Positions 1 to 8,822 of a DNA stretch of 37,660 nt are shown here, piece after piece (the stretch's first letter is position 1; each line of letters opens with the position of its first letter). The translations under genes and the position numbers were made by a program. Origin of the DNA: Nitrospiraceae bacterium. Its GTDB lineage: Bacteria > Nitrospirota > Thermodesulfovibrionia > UBA6902. The stretch spans positions 1 to 37,660 of the forward strand of contig QZKO01000079.1 in NCBI GenBank assembly GCA_003599505.1, in the 5' to 3' direction. The notes under the pieces were generated by a model. It did no database searches, was not told the origin of the DNA, and saw nothing but the letters and a program-made list of their open reading frames with translations.

Positions 1-1
1 C

Positions 2-235
2 AATATCAGGGTGCAAACTTATTGGCAACTGGGTGAGCGGATCGTCAGAGAGGAGCTGAACAACCAGGACAGGGCTGACTATGGGAAATATCTGGTTGAT
101 AATTTAGCGGTTGATTTGGGTGTTAAAAGGCAAAGGCTGTATGAATTCGTTCAGTTTTACAGGGCGCATCCAATTGTCCGCTCACTGAGCGGACAATTGA
201 GCTGGACTCACTACAGACGGTTACTTGCAATAGAA
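2..235 (+). pseudogene. DUF1016 (YhcG-like) nuclease N-terminal remnant, truncated at both ends
   Basis: The reading frame is open from the left edge of the window; the GTG at 11 is probably internal. It reads as the N-terminal DUF1016 domain: a YWQLGERI segment, a central KRQRLYEFVQFYRAHP helix and the LSWTHYRRLLAIE motif typical of the family. In complete proteins this helical domain is followed by a PD-(D/E)XK nuclease domain. Here the similarity stops at about 235, where the frame runs antisense through the end of the znuB-like gene and stops at 355. I infer a truncated remnant joined to the znu locus by a rearrangement or insertion. Family assignment is fairly sure from the motifs. The 5' part lies outside the window, so I cannot tell whether the start is also lost. 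Confidence 0.65.
171..199. repeat. 29-bp perfect palindrome inside the DUF1016 remnant
   Basis: Two 14-base arms (CAATTGTCCGCTCA and its exact reverse complement) flank a single central C at 185. It lies within the codons for the PIVRSLSGQLSW motif, which is conserved in the DUF1016 family, so the symmetry may partly be a by-product of coding constraint. The arm length is still unusual for coding DNA. Confidence 0.9.
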
Positions 236-238
236 GTT

Positions 239-1054
239 TTAATCATGATCGTTCCCGGTTACAGTCTTCTCCAGGCTTCTTCCAATGACCTTCACAACAA
301 GCAGTACCAGAAAAACAAGACTCAGCGACGCCACCGTCATAGGCGCTGTAGGTAAATCTATTTTGTAAGATATGCCTATGCCGATAATGCTTGCCGCAAA
401 CCCCGCAATCCAGCCGATCATCAAAATCCTGAAAGGGTCTCTCGTGTAAAGTCGTCCGATAAGCGCGGGGATTATCAGGAATGAAAAGACCTGAAGTATC
501 CCGGCCATCTGGACGGACTTCGCAAGGACGAGCGCAAAGGTGACAAAGAAGAGAAACTCCCAGAAAAAGCCGTTTCCGCCTTCAAACGTAAGTGCAAGGA
601 ATTTCTTCCTGAAGATGAAATGAAAAGAACCGATAATCCCGTACAGGATAACGGCGGAGATGATGTCTTTCGGAGTCAGCCACAGGATATTACCGCTGAG
701 GATCGCCTTGAATTCTTCGGCCCCGTGCGGCGACCTGTCGAGGATGAGGATGCTCACGGCGAAAGAGAATATATAGAGCACGCCGATGAACGCTTCAATG
801 TTGACGAAGCGCCCGAACCTCCTCGAAAATGAAAGTATGGAGGCCCCCAGGATCGCAAATATCACAGACATGACATACGTGTTCTCATAGGAAAGGAAGA
901 ACGACAGGGCTATCCCTATGCCGATGAACTGGGCCAACGCAATATCGACAAAGATGATGCCCCGTTCAAGGATATGGATGCCGAAGTAGGCATGAATCAG
1001 GATCAGGACCACGCATGCAAGAAACGGATAAAAAAGAAAACTGAGGGCCTCCAT
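239..1054 (-). CDS. znuB: ZnuB-like metal ABC transporter permease
   Basis: Integral membrane permease of the ABC-3 family (zinc/manganese uptake). About eight hydrophobic segments are visible, with family features such as FVDIALAQFIGIGIAL near the N-terminus and the SFLIIPALIGRLYTRDPF region that should contact the ATPase. Length of about 271 residues is normal. An upstream in-frame ATG at 1060 exists, but GGGAGG would then sit one base away; the ATG at 1054 has a 7-base spacing and gives MEALSFLFYP, so I chose it. It follows the ZnuA-like gene by 12 bases in the same operon. The partner ATPase (znuC) is neither between them nor downstream, where the DUF1016 remnant begins within a few bases of the stop. 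Metal specificity (Zn or Mn) cannot be fixed from sequence. Confidence 0.88.
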   Translation of the reverse strand: MEALSFLFYPFLACVVLILIHAYFGIHILERGIIFVDIALAQFIGIGIALSFFLSYENTYVMSVIFAILGASILSFSRRFGRFVNIEAFIGVLYIFSFAVSILILDRSPHGAEEFKAILSGNILWLTPKDIISAVILYGIIGSFHFIFRKKFLALTFEGGNGFFWEFLFFVTFALVLAKSVQMAGILQVFSFLIIPALIGRLYTRDPFRILMIGWIAGFAASIIGIGISYKIDLPTAPMTVASLSLVFLVLLVVKVIGRSLEKTVTGNDHD

Positions 1055-1066
1055 AATCATGCCTCC

Positions 1067-1948
1067 CTATTCCAGACCCTTCAGGACTTCATCCATCAGG
1101 CTGAACCAGTCTTTTGCAGTTTCAGTTGCGCCGACATCGTGAGGGAGCACAACCGACCTCGCCCCTGTTTTGAGCGAAAGGGATGCGGCCTCCTTTTTCC
1201 CGGCAACATATGTAGCGATGATGGCGTTCGGCTTTGCTTTTTTTATCAGCGCTATCATCTCCTCGATATGGCCTGCTGAGGGCGGGATACCCGGCTTCGG
1301 CTCTATATACCCAAGTATCTGAAAGCCGTTTTCCTGCGCGAGATATTCAAAGAGCTTGTGATAGGAGATGTATTTTTTACCTTTAAGCGGCATACTGCTC
1401 CACTGCCTCTGCTTCTCCGCGAGCCGGTCTTTGAAAAGCTGCAGGTTACTACGATAGAAATCCGCATTGCCGGAGTCTATGCCGGAAAGTGCGTTTGCCA
1501 TGCCTTCAGCCACTCTCAGGATGTTCTTTGGGGAGAAGTGATAATGCGGATTGCCGAGGGGATGCACATCCCCCATGCTTCTATCAAAAGAGGATGGTTT
1601 CTCCATAGGCGTGATAAACTGCGAACAGTCAAGGTTTCCGGTCCGCCCCGGCTGTATGCCGGGGTTGTTGGAAGACTCTATGATGCGGGGAAGGTAGCCG
1701 ATCTCGAGTTCAAGACCGTTATACATGAGTATGTCCGCTTTTCTTGCGGCAAGGATCATGCTCGGCCTGGCCTCGGCGAAGTGCGGGTCCTGCATGGGCT
1801 TGATAAGCGTAGTGATCTCGATGTTATCTCTGCCGATCTCCTTCGCAATGCTCCCTATCCAGGGAAGTGTCGTCACGACCTTCACTTTTGCAAGCGATGG
1901 AGTTGCAGCCAGCAATATCATCAAAACGGCAAGCAAATATTTATTCAT
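1067..1948 (-). CDS. znuA: ZnuA-like periplasmic zinc/manganese-binding protein
   Basis: Cluster A-I metal-binding lipoprotein-like fold of the ZnuA/TroA family, captured in the periplasm. Residues 1-20 form a signal peptide ending ATPSLA. Metal-ligand candidates are H56 in DPHF, H135/H137 in GNPHYHFSP and H197 in SYHKLF; an acidic ligand is expected in the C-terminal DVGAT region. The loop before H135 is short and not His-rich, unlike E. coli ZnuA. AGGAGG precedes the ATG at a good distance. It sits between an outer-membrane porin gene and the permease gene, which fits a trans-envelope metal uptake operon. The family also includes Mn and Fe binders, so zinc is the most likely but not the only reading. 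Confidence 0.9.
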   Translation of the reverse strand: MNKYLLAVLMILLAATPSLAKVKVVTTLPWIGSIAKEIGRDNIEITTLIKPMQDPHFAEARPSMILAARKADILMYNGLELEIGYLPRIIESSNNPGIQPGRTGNLDCSQFITPMEKPSSFDRSMGDVHPLGNPHYHFSPKNILRVAEGMANALSGIDSGNADFYRSNLQLFKDRLAEKQRQWSSMPLKGKKYISYHKLFEYLAQENGFQILGYIEPKPGIPPSAGHIEEMIALIKKAKPNAIIATYVAGKKEAASLSLKTGARSVVLPHDVGATETAKDWFSLMDEVLKGLE

Positions 1949-1975
1949 TGAAAAAACCTCCTCTTTCTGATTTGA

Positions 1976-2001
1976 TCTCTGTGCCTCTGTGTGCTCTGTG
2001 G
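1976..2001. repeat. Degenerate CTCTGTG direct repeats
   Basis: Three imperfect copies of a CTCTGTG-type unit lie in the 61-bp gap between the porin stop and the znuA start. A related CCTCTGTGG segment lies at 19869-19878 upstream of the cytochrome-nap operon. This looks like a dispersed low-complexity intergenic repeat rather than an operator. Confidence 0.6.
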
Positions 2002-2009
2002 TTTATTTC

Positions 2010-3386
2010 CTAAAACGGATGCGCCGCATGAGCGCCGATTCCCATGATAAACTGGAGCCACCACTCATGGTTTGTCTCTTCATTCCTTGCTGATTTATCA
2101 TGATTATACTGGAGCTTTATGCGCGAAAATTCAGTCGGATGAAATTCGAGCATCCCGGTCCCCCTCCAGGGTTTCCCGTCGAAGTCCTGCTCCTCACCTG
2201 ATAGCTGATATTCATCTTTGAACAGGTCGAGGACATCATATCTCGCCCCGAGACGCCATCTGTCCCACCCGTAAACAGCTTGAATATAGGCCCCGTCCTG
2301 GGCCCGCTTGAGCGTGTCAACGACAGCCTCGCCATCTTCATCCAGGAGTGCGTCGCCGTTTTCATCAAAGGCGCTTAGATCACCCTCCTGCGTACGATAG
2401 AGGTATTCGCTCTGGACCGTGAAATTCCTTCCCCTTGACGGCTTCCATTTGTACGTAAGCTCGAATCCATAGAGTCTGGAATCCCCTTCGAACTCCGTGT
2501 CCTCTTCTATCGAGCCGGTCTTTGTCTTTCCTGTCATCACCGAGGGACCGAACAGGATAGTCGAGTCATCAGTAAGATCAAAGGACGCCTTTGCGAAGAA
2601 AGTATAAGCATGGGGTCCGGACTTGGCGTCCTCGCCGAAGAGTATCTCGTTTTCACCCTGAAGGACTTCGGCGCCCAGTAGGGTGTAGAAGGGGAGTGCA
2701 GGAAAAAATGTAACCTGTGCCCCTTTTTCGATCACACCCTCACCTCCCATAAATGCCCGGTACGGCAGTGGGATGTCCGCAAAGTCCCATGCATGAGGAT
2801 GCTGGGAGTTGATCCTTCCAAAGCTGCTTTTAAACTTCCCGCCTTTCGCCTGCAACCCATGCGGCAGTGACGTGGTAACAAAAAATGCCTCTTCAAGCTC
2901 TACTCCCTCTTCCGTCACGGGGATGGTCGCATAGAGATTGAAATACGGGTCAACAGGAGCAAACAGGAAGAGCTCCGCTGCTTCAAGGCTAAAGCCCTTG
3001 CGGTTCTCAAGGCCCTCTGTCGTAAAACCGGGGATGCTTCTGTTCTCAAGCTCCTCCTCGGTAAGGTTCGACGAATATACAAAGGTATCGAGCACAAGTG
3101 AGATGTTCGGGTTCGAAAGCGCGGATGCGCCGAATAGCCCGGAGGCTGCCTGCGCTTTCGGCTTTTCAGCTTCCTCTTTGACCGTGCCCGCGGTTTCCTG
3201 CGGCTTTTTATTGTTTAATTCTTCCCTGAGCTCATTGATAATTTTATGCTGCTCTTTTATGGTTTCTCCCTGCTGCTGAATCGTATCTTCCAGCGCTTTC
3301 AGCCTTGATTCAATGTCAGCTCCGTATGACGGCATAGAAAGACATAGAGTAAAAATGATGAATAAGAATGCTGCCCACCTTTTCAT
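2010..3386 (-). CDS. Outer-membrane porin with N-terminal coiled coil, zinc operon
   Basis: Predicted outer-membrane beta-barrel. Residues 1-22 are a signal peptide (MKRWAAFLFIIF, cleavage after SYG). Residues about 24-58 form a short coiled coil (ESRLKALEDTIQQQGETI) like the periplasmic trimerisation helix of phosphate- and metal-associated porins. The rest alternates aromatic strands and ends in HAAHPF, with the terminal Phe typical of BamA recognition. An acidic loop (DENGDALLDEDGEAVVD) could bind a divalent cation. An earlier ATG at 3428 exists, but AAGGAG sits just upstream of 3386, which starts the signal peptide. First gene of the porin-znuA-znuB unit, so import of zinc or manganese across the outer membrane is the likely role; this is inferred from context. 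Confidence 0.8.
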   Translation of the reverse strand: MKRWAAFLFIIFTLCLSMPSYGADIESRLKALEDTIQQQGETIKEQHKIINELREELNNKKPQETAGTVKEEAEKPKAQAASGLFGASALSNPNISLVLDTFVYSSNLTEEELENRSIPGFTTEGLENRKGFSLEAAELFLFAPVDPYFNLYATIPVTEEGVELEEAFFVTTSLPHGLQAKGGKFKSSFGRINSQHPHAWDFADIPLPYRAFMGGEGVIEKGAQVTFFPALPFYTLLGAEVLQGENEILFGEDAKSGPHAYTFFAKASFDLTDDSTILFGPSVMTGKTKTGSIEEDTEFEGDSRLYGFELTYKWKPSRGRNFTVQSEYLYRTQEGDLSAFDENGDALLDEDGEAVVDTLKRAQDGAYIQAVYGWDRWRLGARYDVLDLFKDEYQLSGEEQDFDGKPWRGTGMLEFHPTEFSRIKLQYNHDKSARNEETNHEWWLQFIMGIGAHAAHPF

Positions 3387-3586
3387 AGGGTTCTCCTTTT
3401 CAATGAAATATACGCAGGACATGGACACACCTGTCCCGCTGTTGTGAAATGTGAAATGCCTGGAAAAGAGTTAGACCGGAGGGGCGCGTAAAGATATGCT
3501 GGTTACATAAACAGAGCCGAAGGTAATCGGCTCCCGGGGTAAATCTATAGCGGCATATGTCAGGACGACATTGCCGGAAGCAAGGC
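3387..3586. other. Intergenic stretch upstream of the porin gene
   Basis: No gene is convincing here. The only structure seen is a 7-bp stem (GAGCCGA/TCGGCTC, 3514-3533) with a 6-base loop, placed where the leader of the minus-strand porin-znu transcript would lie. It has no T-run and matches no riboswitch I recognise. No clear Zur-type dyad was found by eye. Confidence 0.4.
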
Positions 3587-3730
3587 ATAGAAGAAGCCGA
3601 CAGGCTTTGCGACAGGATAGCCATAATCGTAGAGGGCAGGATAATCTTCACAAACGCCCCGGAGGCCCTGAAAAGGCAGAGTGTCATGATTCATCTTCTG
3701 TCCGCTGATAACGGAGTTGACACGGCTACT
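3587..3730 (+). pseudogene. Fragment of an ABC transporter ATPase C-terminus
   Basis: The frame reads IEEADRLCDRIAIIVEGRII and continues TNAPEALKRQ. This is the segment after the H-loop of drug/ABC-2 type ATPases (usually Y-x-EEAExLCDRIAII-x-x-G-x-I, then a TPxxLK motif). Walker A, Q-loop, signature and Walker B are all absent; upstream codons do not resemble an ABC protein. It is therefore a relic, plausibly left by the same rearrangements that placed the DUF4143 gene here. It is on the opposite strand from the znu operon and of a different ATPase subfamily, so it is not the missing znuC. Confidence 0.6.
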
Positions 3731-3740
3731 AAAATGAGCT

Positions 3741-3773
3741 ATACTCCAAATTAGTTAAACTAAATTGGAGTAT
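3741..3773. promoter_or_regulatory. 33-bp near-perfect dyad overlapping the ribosome-binding site of the DUF4143 ATPase gene
   Basis: Outer arms ATACTCCAA/TTGGAGTAT (9 bp) and inner arms TTAGTT/AACTAA (6 bp) are perfect; one A-A mismatch separates them on each side and the centre is A3757. The right arm supplies the only Shine-Dalgarno-like GGAG (3767-3770), 11 bases before the ATG at 3782. Either a repressor bound here or an RNA hairpin formed here would block expression of the downstream gene. Autoregulation is an inference. Confidence 0.7.
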
Positions 3774-3781
3774 ATTCCGGA

Positions 3782-4948
3782 ATGAAAGAGTTCAAAAGAA
3801 TTCTGAATATCAAATTACCTGATAAGCAGTCTGCCTTTTTATGGGGCGCCAGGAAGACAGGTAAAAGCACATATTTGAAAAAGCGCCTTCCCAACAGCAT
3901 CGTATTTGATTTTCTTAACACAGATATTTTTTTTAAAATTTCTAAAAATCCGGCGCTGTTGCGGGAAATCCTTTCAGCAAAAGACAAAGGTCCACTTAAG
4001 CATCCGATAATATTGGATGAGGTGCAAAAGGTCCCGCATGTGCTGGATGAAGTGCATTGGCTGATAGAGAACAAAGGTTTAAGGTTCATTCTCTGCGGTT
4101 CGAGCGCCAGAAAACTGAAGCGGGGACATGCCAATCTTCTTGGGGGCAGGGCATGGCGTTATGAAATGTTCCCTCTGGTTACGACTGAAATAGAAAATTT
4201 TAACCTGCTCAGGGCGCTGAATCAGGGACTCATACCATCGCATTATCTCCAAAGCAGTGAGAATGCAAAGAAGTCGTTAAATGCTTATGTTCAGGATTAT
4301 TTAAAAGAAGAGGTCTTTGCCGAAGGATTGACCCGCAATGTCCCGGCATTCTCAAGATTTTTTGACGCCTTTGGATATTCGCACGGCGAACTTACCAACT
4401 ATTCCGATATTGCGCGTGATTGCGGCGTAGATTCAAAGACGGTCAAGGAATATTATCAGATACTCGTGGATACGCTCATGGCAATTAGAATAGAACCGTT
4501 TAAGAAAAGACAGTCCCGGCAGGTTATAACCAAGGCAGTAAAATATTATCTCTTTGATGTGGGAGTAGCCGGCTGCATTACTAAAAGGCATTTGTCCGAA
4601 GAAAGGGGGGCTGAGTTCGGCAAGGCTTTTGAGCATTTTATACTTATGGAAATTACCGCGTACCGCTCTTACGGAAATCATGATTTCAGGATTAATTTCT
4701 GGCGGACCAAGTCCGGCCTTGAGGTGGATTATGTTATCGGAGACGGCGAGACAGCCATAGAGGTAAAAAGCACGGATAATGTTGATGTAAGGAATTTAAA
4801 GGGGTTGTTTGCTTTTATGGATACACATTCTCCAAAGAGAAGCATTGTTGTCTGCAATGAAAAAGAGAAAAGGATTCACGGCAAAATAGAGATAATGCCG
4901 TGGCGGGAATTCCTCTATGATCTCTGGAATGACAGGATATTGAAATAA
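3782..4948 (+). CDS. AAA_14 / DUF4143 family ATPase
   Basis: Single-gene ATPase of the archaeal-type AAA_14 + DUF4143 class. Walker A is GARKTGKST (about residues 23-31), Walker B is HPIILDEVQK (about 78-87), and FILCGSSARKL is the sensor strand (about 101-111). The C-terminal half holds a winged-helix-like segment (NYSDIARDCGVDSKTVKEYY) and a PD-(D/E)XK-like core: FEHFILMEI, LEVDYVI, then AIEVKST. Length of 388 is usual for the family. Members are scattered by horizontal transfer and their function is poorly known; toxin-antitoxin or DNA-maintenance roles have been proposed. Here it stands alone, flanked by gene fragments, behind a long dyad. Assignment to family is firm, function is not. 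Confidence 0.9.
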   Translation: MKEFKRILNIKLPDKQSAFLWGARKTGKSTYLKKRLPNSIVFDFLNTDIFFKISKNPALLREILSAKDKGPLKHPIILDEVQKVPHVLDEVHWLIENKGLRFILCGSSARKLKRGHANLLGGRAWRYEMFPLVTTEIENFNLLRALNQGLIPSHYLQSSENAKKSLNAYVQDYLKEEVFAEGLTRNVPAFSRFFDAFGYSHGELTNYSDIARDCGVDSKTVKEYYQILVDTLMAIRIEPFKKRQSRQVITKAVKYYLFDVGVAGCITKRHLSEERGAEFGKAFEHFILMEITAYRSYGNHDFRINFWRTKSGLEVDYVIGDGETAIEVKSTDNVDVRNLKGLFAFMDTHSPKRSIVVCNEKEKRIHGKIEIMPWREFLYDLWNDRILK

Positions 4949-4982
4949 TAATGAAAGGTCGGGAGGGGGCTGCCCCTCATGG

Positions 4983-6314
4983 ATGGGTATTATGCCGGGA
5001 CCGAATAACAGCGCTATTTATCTGCGCCTGGTATTTTTTATCGCACTTTTAATAATTTTATTCTCCCTGCCGGTCTTTGCAGAAGAATACTCTTTTGACA
5101 TCTCGGAGATCGAGAAGAAGCCTTATCATATAGGCGGTTATGCGGAATTCAAACCCGTGCTTTCCGGATTGGACAGAAATTCATCTCTCTACAAGCTTAA
5201 ATTCTACAACCGCGACGAGGGCTCTTCACTTGAAGAATACAACGCCGCCCTTCAACTGGAAGGCAGCCTGGAAAAAGGCATTGCGCGCCTTTTTGCAAGG
5301 ACAAACACCGAGTACAAAAAATCTTATCTCGGTGAAGACCAAAAGACAACGGTTTATGAAGGGTCCCTTTCGATAAAGCCCTCTTCATCTTTGACAATAG
5401 ATATCGGCAAAAAGACCCTGAAATGGGGCAAGGGCTATGCGTGGAACCCGGTTGCTTTTGTAGACAGGCCGAAAGACCCTGACGACCCTGAGCTCGCTCT
5501 TGAAGGTTTTATCGTAGCCTCGGCGGATTATATAAAAAGCTTTCAGGGGCCGCTGACAACTGTTTCATTTACGCCTGTTGTAGTCCCGGTCTATGACCAT
5601 GTTAATAATACCTTTGGAGAGATCAATAACATCAATTTTACAGGGAAGCTCTACCTTCTGCTGTATGACACGGACATCGATTTCATTGTCCTGACAGGCG
5701 GAAGCAAGACGACAAGATACGGCATGGATTTTTCAAGAAATATAACCACCAATTTGGAGGTCCACGGAGAATTTGCATTCATCAATGATTTCAGGAAGAG
5801 ATTTATCGACGGCAACGGAGACCTTTTGGATAAGGAATACGATGCGAAGAGCTATCTTGCGGGGCTCAGATATCTTACAGAGAAGGACACCACATACATC
5901 CTTGAGTATTACTATAACGGGACGGGTTTTACCGCCGGAGAGATGAAGGACTTTTTTTCTTTCATAAATACGGGCTATGGCTCTTTTGTTTCAACCGGCA
6001 GCGAAGCGCTCCTGAAAAAGGCGGCCAACGTCACCGAAGGCAATTACGGCAGGCCGAATCCGATGAGGGATTACGTCTATTTCAGGGCCAGTCAGAAAGA
6101 GCCGTTTGATATACTCTATTTCACGCCTGCGGCCACAATAATATTGAATGTGAATGACAAAAGCTTCTCCCTTTCGCCGGAAGCGGTATACACAGGCATC
6201 ACAAATCTCGAATTGAGGTTTAAAGCTGCTTTCATAGCAGGAGAGCGGTTCAGCGAGTACGGTGAAAAGCAGAACGATTACCGTGTGGAAGCAAGGGCAC
6301 GGTATTATTTTTAG
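4983..6314 (+). CDS. Orphan outer-membrane beta-barrel protein
   Basis: About 440 residues with a signal peptide (LVFFIALLIILFSLPVFA, cleaved before EEYSFD) and alternating-residue strands to the end; the last residues are RARYYF, a terminal-Phe beta-signal. A segment SSSLTIDIGKKTLKWGKGYAWNP near residue 140 resembles the capsule-assembly or alginate-porin type of barrel, but I cannot name a family with confidence. The start is uncertain: ATG 4983 and ATG 4992 are both in frame, and a purine-rich stretch (GGGAGGGGG) lies about 15-25 bases upstream. No partner genes adjoin it; the convergent gene is a chemoreceptor. Substrate unknown. Confidence 0.75.
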   Translation: MGIMPGPNNSAIYLRLVFFIALLIILFSLPVFAEEYSFDISEIEKKPYHIGGYAEFKPVLSGLDRNSSLYKLKFYNRDEGSSLEEYNAALQLEGSLEKGIARLFARTNTEYKKSYLGEDQKTTVYEGSLSIKPSSSLTIDIGKKTLKWGKGYAWNPVAFVDRPKDPDDPELALEGFIVASADYIKSFQGPLTTVSFTPVVVPVYDHVNNTFGEINNINFTGKLYLLLYDTDIDFIVLTGGSKTTRYGMDFSRNITTNLEVHGEFAFINDFRKRFIDGNGDLLDKEYDAKSYLAGLRYLTEKDTTYILEYYYNGTGFTAGEMKDFFSFINTGYGSFVSTGSEALLKKAANVTEGNYGRPNPMRDYVYFRASQKEPFDILYFTPAATIILNVNDKSFSLSPEAVYTGITNLELRFKAAFIAGERFSEYGEKQNDYRVEARARYYF

Positions 6315-6329
6315 CTGAGATAAAGCGGC

Positions 6330-8807
6330 TCAGGTCCGCTTGAACCACGCGGCAGCGGTGCTCAGGTCTTCAGCGTCTTTATAGAGCTCGTCCGAAGCCT
6401 TCTTTATCTCGGTAATGGAGTCGTTCATCTCTGTTGTAATACGGGCTATAACTTCCATGCTCTGGGACACCTGCTCCGAGGCGGCGGACTGCTCCTCTGA
6501 AGCCGACGCTATCCTGTGTATCATGTCCGCTTCCCTGTCTGAGGCCGTCACTATCGCGTCGAGCGAGGACTTTGCCGATTCGGCCAGATTTACCCCTGAT
6601 TCCGCTTCAGATTTCCCGTGTTTCATGGCTTTTATGGACTTTGCCACGGCATCCTGGATCTTCTTGACGATGCCGACAATCTCCTGTGTGGAGCCTACGG
6701 TCCGTCCGGAGAGGTGTTTTACTTCGTCGGCGACAACGGCAAACCCCCTGCCGTATTCGCCCGCGCGCGCCGCTTCAATGGCCGCGTTCAGCGCAAGGAG
6801 GTTGATCTGCTGGGCTATGTCGTTGATAACGTCTATTACCTTGCCTATCTCTCTTGAGCTCTCGCCGAGGGACTCCGCGAGCGCTGAGGCGTCATTAACT
6901 GCCGACGAGATATTCATCATGCCGTTGACCGTGCGGTCCACCGCTTCCCTGCCTTTTCTCGCAAGCTCGGCGGTGTCTTTTGAGGAATCCGAGGTGTCCA
7001 CGGCGGTCTTCGCGACTTCAGCGATGGACTGGGACATCTCTGTCATGGAGGTCGCGGACTGTTCTGTCTGGCCTGTCTGTTCAACCGACCCCTTTGATAT
7101 AGTTTCCGCTGAAGACTGGAGCATTATGGATTTCATGGCGAGGTTGTTGATTATCGTCGCTATTTCGTCGATTATAGCGCTCAGTTTTTGCGACGCGTTG
7201 TTGAAATGCCCGGCCACATCGCCGAATTCGTCCTTCCGGTCCTCGGCTATCCTGCGGCTGAAATTTCCGTTGCCGAACTCCTCGGCCAGGGTCACAAGCT
7301 CATGAATCGGGTCCGTAATCGACTTTGAGAGCGTCCTGCTGAAGAATAATGAAAAGACGAGTATAACCAGGCCGATTGCCGCGATGCTGATTATGTACGT
7401 CCTTACGAGACTGTTTACGGATTTTACGCTTTTTTCCTGTTCAGCCTGCGCGGCTGTTATCCCTATTTTCCCCTTTTCACGCTGGGCCGTCATAAAGGTC
7501 TTAAGTCTCCCGTTCAGGTCCGAGACCTTATCATTTACATGTAAAACGTTCCTGAGTTTTTCGATGACCCCGTCACGCGACATCATCAGGTTTCTCACCT
7601 CGTTCAACGAGGAGACCGCGCTCCTGAGCAGCTTTATTTCATCGGCCCTGCCGAGGGACGAGAGCGCGTCAGTCAGTTTCTTCCCTGCCGGGTCGGCTTC
7701 GTTAAATTTAACCCGTAAATGCCCGGACAGCATGTCAAGCCCCCCGGATGTTTTCGCCATGAGGGCATTGTGGATATGGTGTTGTATTTCAGAGCCGAGA
7801 CTGACGAGCTCGCTGTTAAGCGACAGTATGTTCGTTGCGTTATTCGAGCTGTCCAACGAGCTTTCAAGGGTTTTATTTTCCAGGTTAAATGTTTCCGATG
7901 ACTTTTCGTCAATATCGCTCATAATAACGGTCATCTGGGACAATTTCTGCTCGATGACGCTGCGCGCCTGCATAAACCTTTTTTTCGTATCGTCGTCCGG
8001 GTTTTTCAGGTAAGACTCCTTCATCTCGACCAACCCCCCTGCCCCGGTAACATGCTTTGTGACGTCGGACAGGCCGTCCATGAGGTCTTTGGCTGCGCTG
8101 TCGGTTTTTATGAATTCACTCTGCGCAATCCACCGCGCTGAAGCGTTAAAGCGGCTCTGCGCCACAGTAATCTCGCTTCTTGTTTCCGCCGCGACTATCC
8201 TGAATACAGCCTGATTGAGGTCCTTTAACGCGTGCGCCACGACCTGGACGTTTTTTGCCTTTTTAGTTGTCCTCTTGACGCGTTCATTGGACGTCGAGAG
8301 CTGCGTCATGGAGCCTTTCTGCAAGTTCCTGATCGAGACGTCCATAGCTTCGAGCTTTTTCGAGGCGTCGGTCAGCTTCGTCTCTATCACTCCGGATGCA
8401 GCGGCCGACTCTGTTTCGGCCCTGATCCTCATTTCCGTTATACTGATGATGTTGTTTGTAATAGAGGTAAGGTCTCCGATTTCGCTGTTCTCTTTCTTTT
8501 CACCCTTGAACGCGGACAACTCTTCAAATGTCTTCTCCGCCTCATTCAGTGATTTCTCAGCGTCTGATTTTGAAGAGCTGAAGTCGGCAAGGGTAGCGGA
8601 AGAAGTAACCTTAAGGAGATTGGAGATATGCTCCTGGAAGGCCCTTTGCAGCTCGATGGTCTTTATCTGATACGGGGTCGAGCTTTCGGTAAGCCTGGAA
8701 AGATTCCCCTGGACATATTTCATGCCCAGGAGGCTGAAGACGACAATGAAGACAAGAGCCCCCATCGTTGACAGCACATTGATCAGCATCTTGTTTTTAA
8801 TCTTCAT
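6330..8807 (-). CDS. Methyl-accepting chemotaxis protein with long periplasmic helical domain
   Basis: Transmembrane chemoreceptor of 825 residues. TM1 is at about 9-30 and TM2 at about 472-492, enclosing a roughly 440-residue, almost entirely helical periplasmic domain without Cys, about three times the size of Tar-type sensors. A HAMP domain follows ([20 protein letters not shown] and [16 protein letters not shown]). The signalling hairpin is visible near residue 665 with [18 protein letters not shown] and [12 protein letters not shown]. The C-terminus is AAAWFKRT, so there is no CheR-tethering pentapeptide of the NWETF type. It starts 15 bases after the stop of the PstS-like gene, suggesting that the binding protein presents its ligand to this receptor. 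Ligand unknown. Confidence 0.92.
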   Translation of the reverse strand: MKIKNKMLINVLSTMGALVFIVVFSLLGMKYVQGNLSRLTESSTPYQIKTIELQRAFQEHISNLLKVTSSATLADFSSSKSDAEKSLNEAEKTFEELSAFKGEKKENSEIGDLTSITNNIISITEMRIRAETESAAASGVIETKLTDASKKLEAMDVSIRNLQKGSMTQLSTSNERVKRTTKKAKNVQVVAHALKDLNQAVFRIVAAETRSEITVAQSRFNASARWIAQSEFIKTDSAAKDLMDGLSDVTKHVTGAGGLVEMKESYLKNPDDDTKKRFMQARSVIEQKLSQMTVIMSDIDEKSSETFNLENKTLESSLDSSNNATNILSLNSELVSLGSEIQHHIHNALMAKTSGGLDMLSGHLRVKFNEADPAGKKLTDALSSLGRADEIKLLRSAVSSLNEVRNLMMSRDGVIEKLRNVLHVNDKVSDLNGRLKTFMTAQREKGKIGITAAQAEQEKSVKSVNSLVRTYIISIAAIGLVILVFSLFFSRTLSKSITDPIHELVTLAEEFGNGNFSRRIAEDRKDEFGDVAGHFNNASQKLSAIIDEIATIINNLAMKSIMLQSSAETISKGSVEQTGQTEQSATSMTEMSQSIAEVAKTAVDTSDSSKDTAELARKGREAVDRTVNGMMNISSAVNDASALAESLGESSREIGKVIDVINDIAQQINLLALNAAIEAARAGEYGRGFAVVADEVKHLSGRTVGSTQEIVGIVKKIQDAVAKSIKAMKHGKSEAESGVNLAESAKSSLDAIVTASDREADMIHRIASASEEQSAASEQVSQSMEVIARITTEMNDSITEIKKASDELYKDAEDLSTAAAWFKRT

Positions 8808-8822
8808 TTTGTCCTTAATCCC

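Noticed and set aside
171-199. Lac-operator-like sequence
   Set aside because: The resemblance to the symmetric lac operator is limited to a few bases and it lies inside coding sequence without a LacI-type gene nearby.
3514-3533. Riboswitch in the porin leader
   Set aside because: Only one short hairpin was found and no conserved core of a known riboswitch class could be recognised.
3587-3730. ABC ATPase fragment as the missing znuC
   Set aside because: It is on the other strand, lacks Walker A, signature and Walker B, and its motif matches ABC-2/drug-type ATPases.
6323-6341. Terminator hairpin AAGCGG/CCGCTT between the beta-barrel and chemoreceptor genes
   Set aside because: Only six base pairs, partly inside the chemoreceptor coding end and without a T-run on either strand; too weak to list.
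6415-7305. Long plus-strand frame (296 codons) opposite the chemoreceptor gene
   Set aside because: It mirrors the signalling domain in antisense, has a Ser/Ala-rich composition typical of such shadows and no ribosome-binding site. Other long antisense frames (for example 1358-1951, 16278-16886, 18507-19205) were dropped for the same reason.
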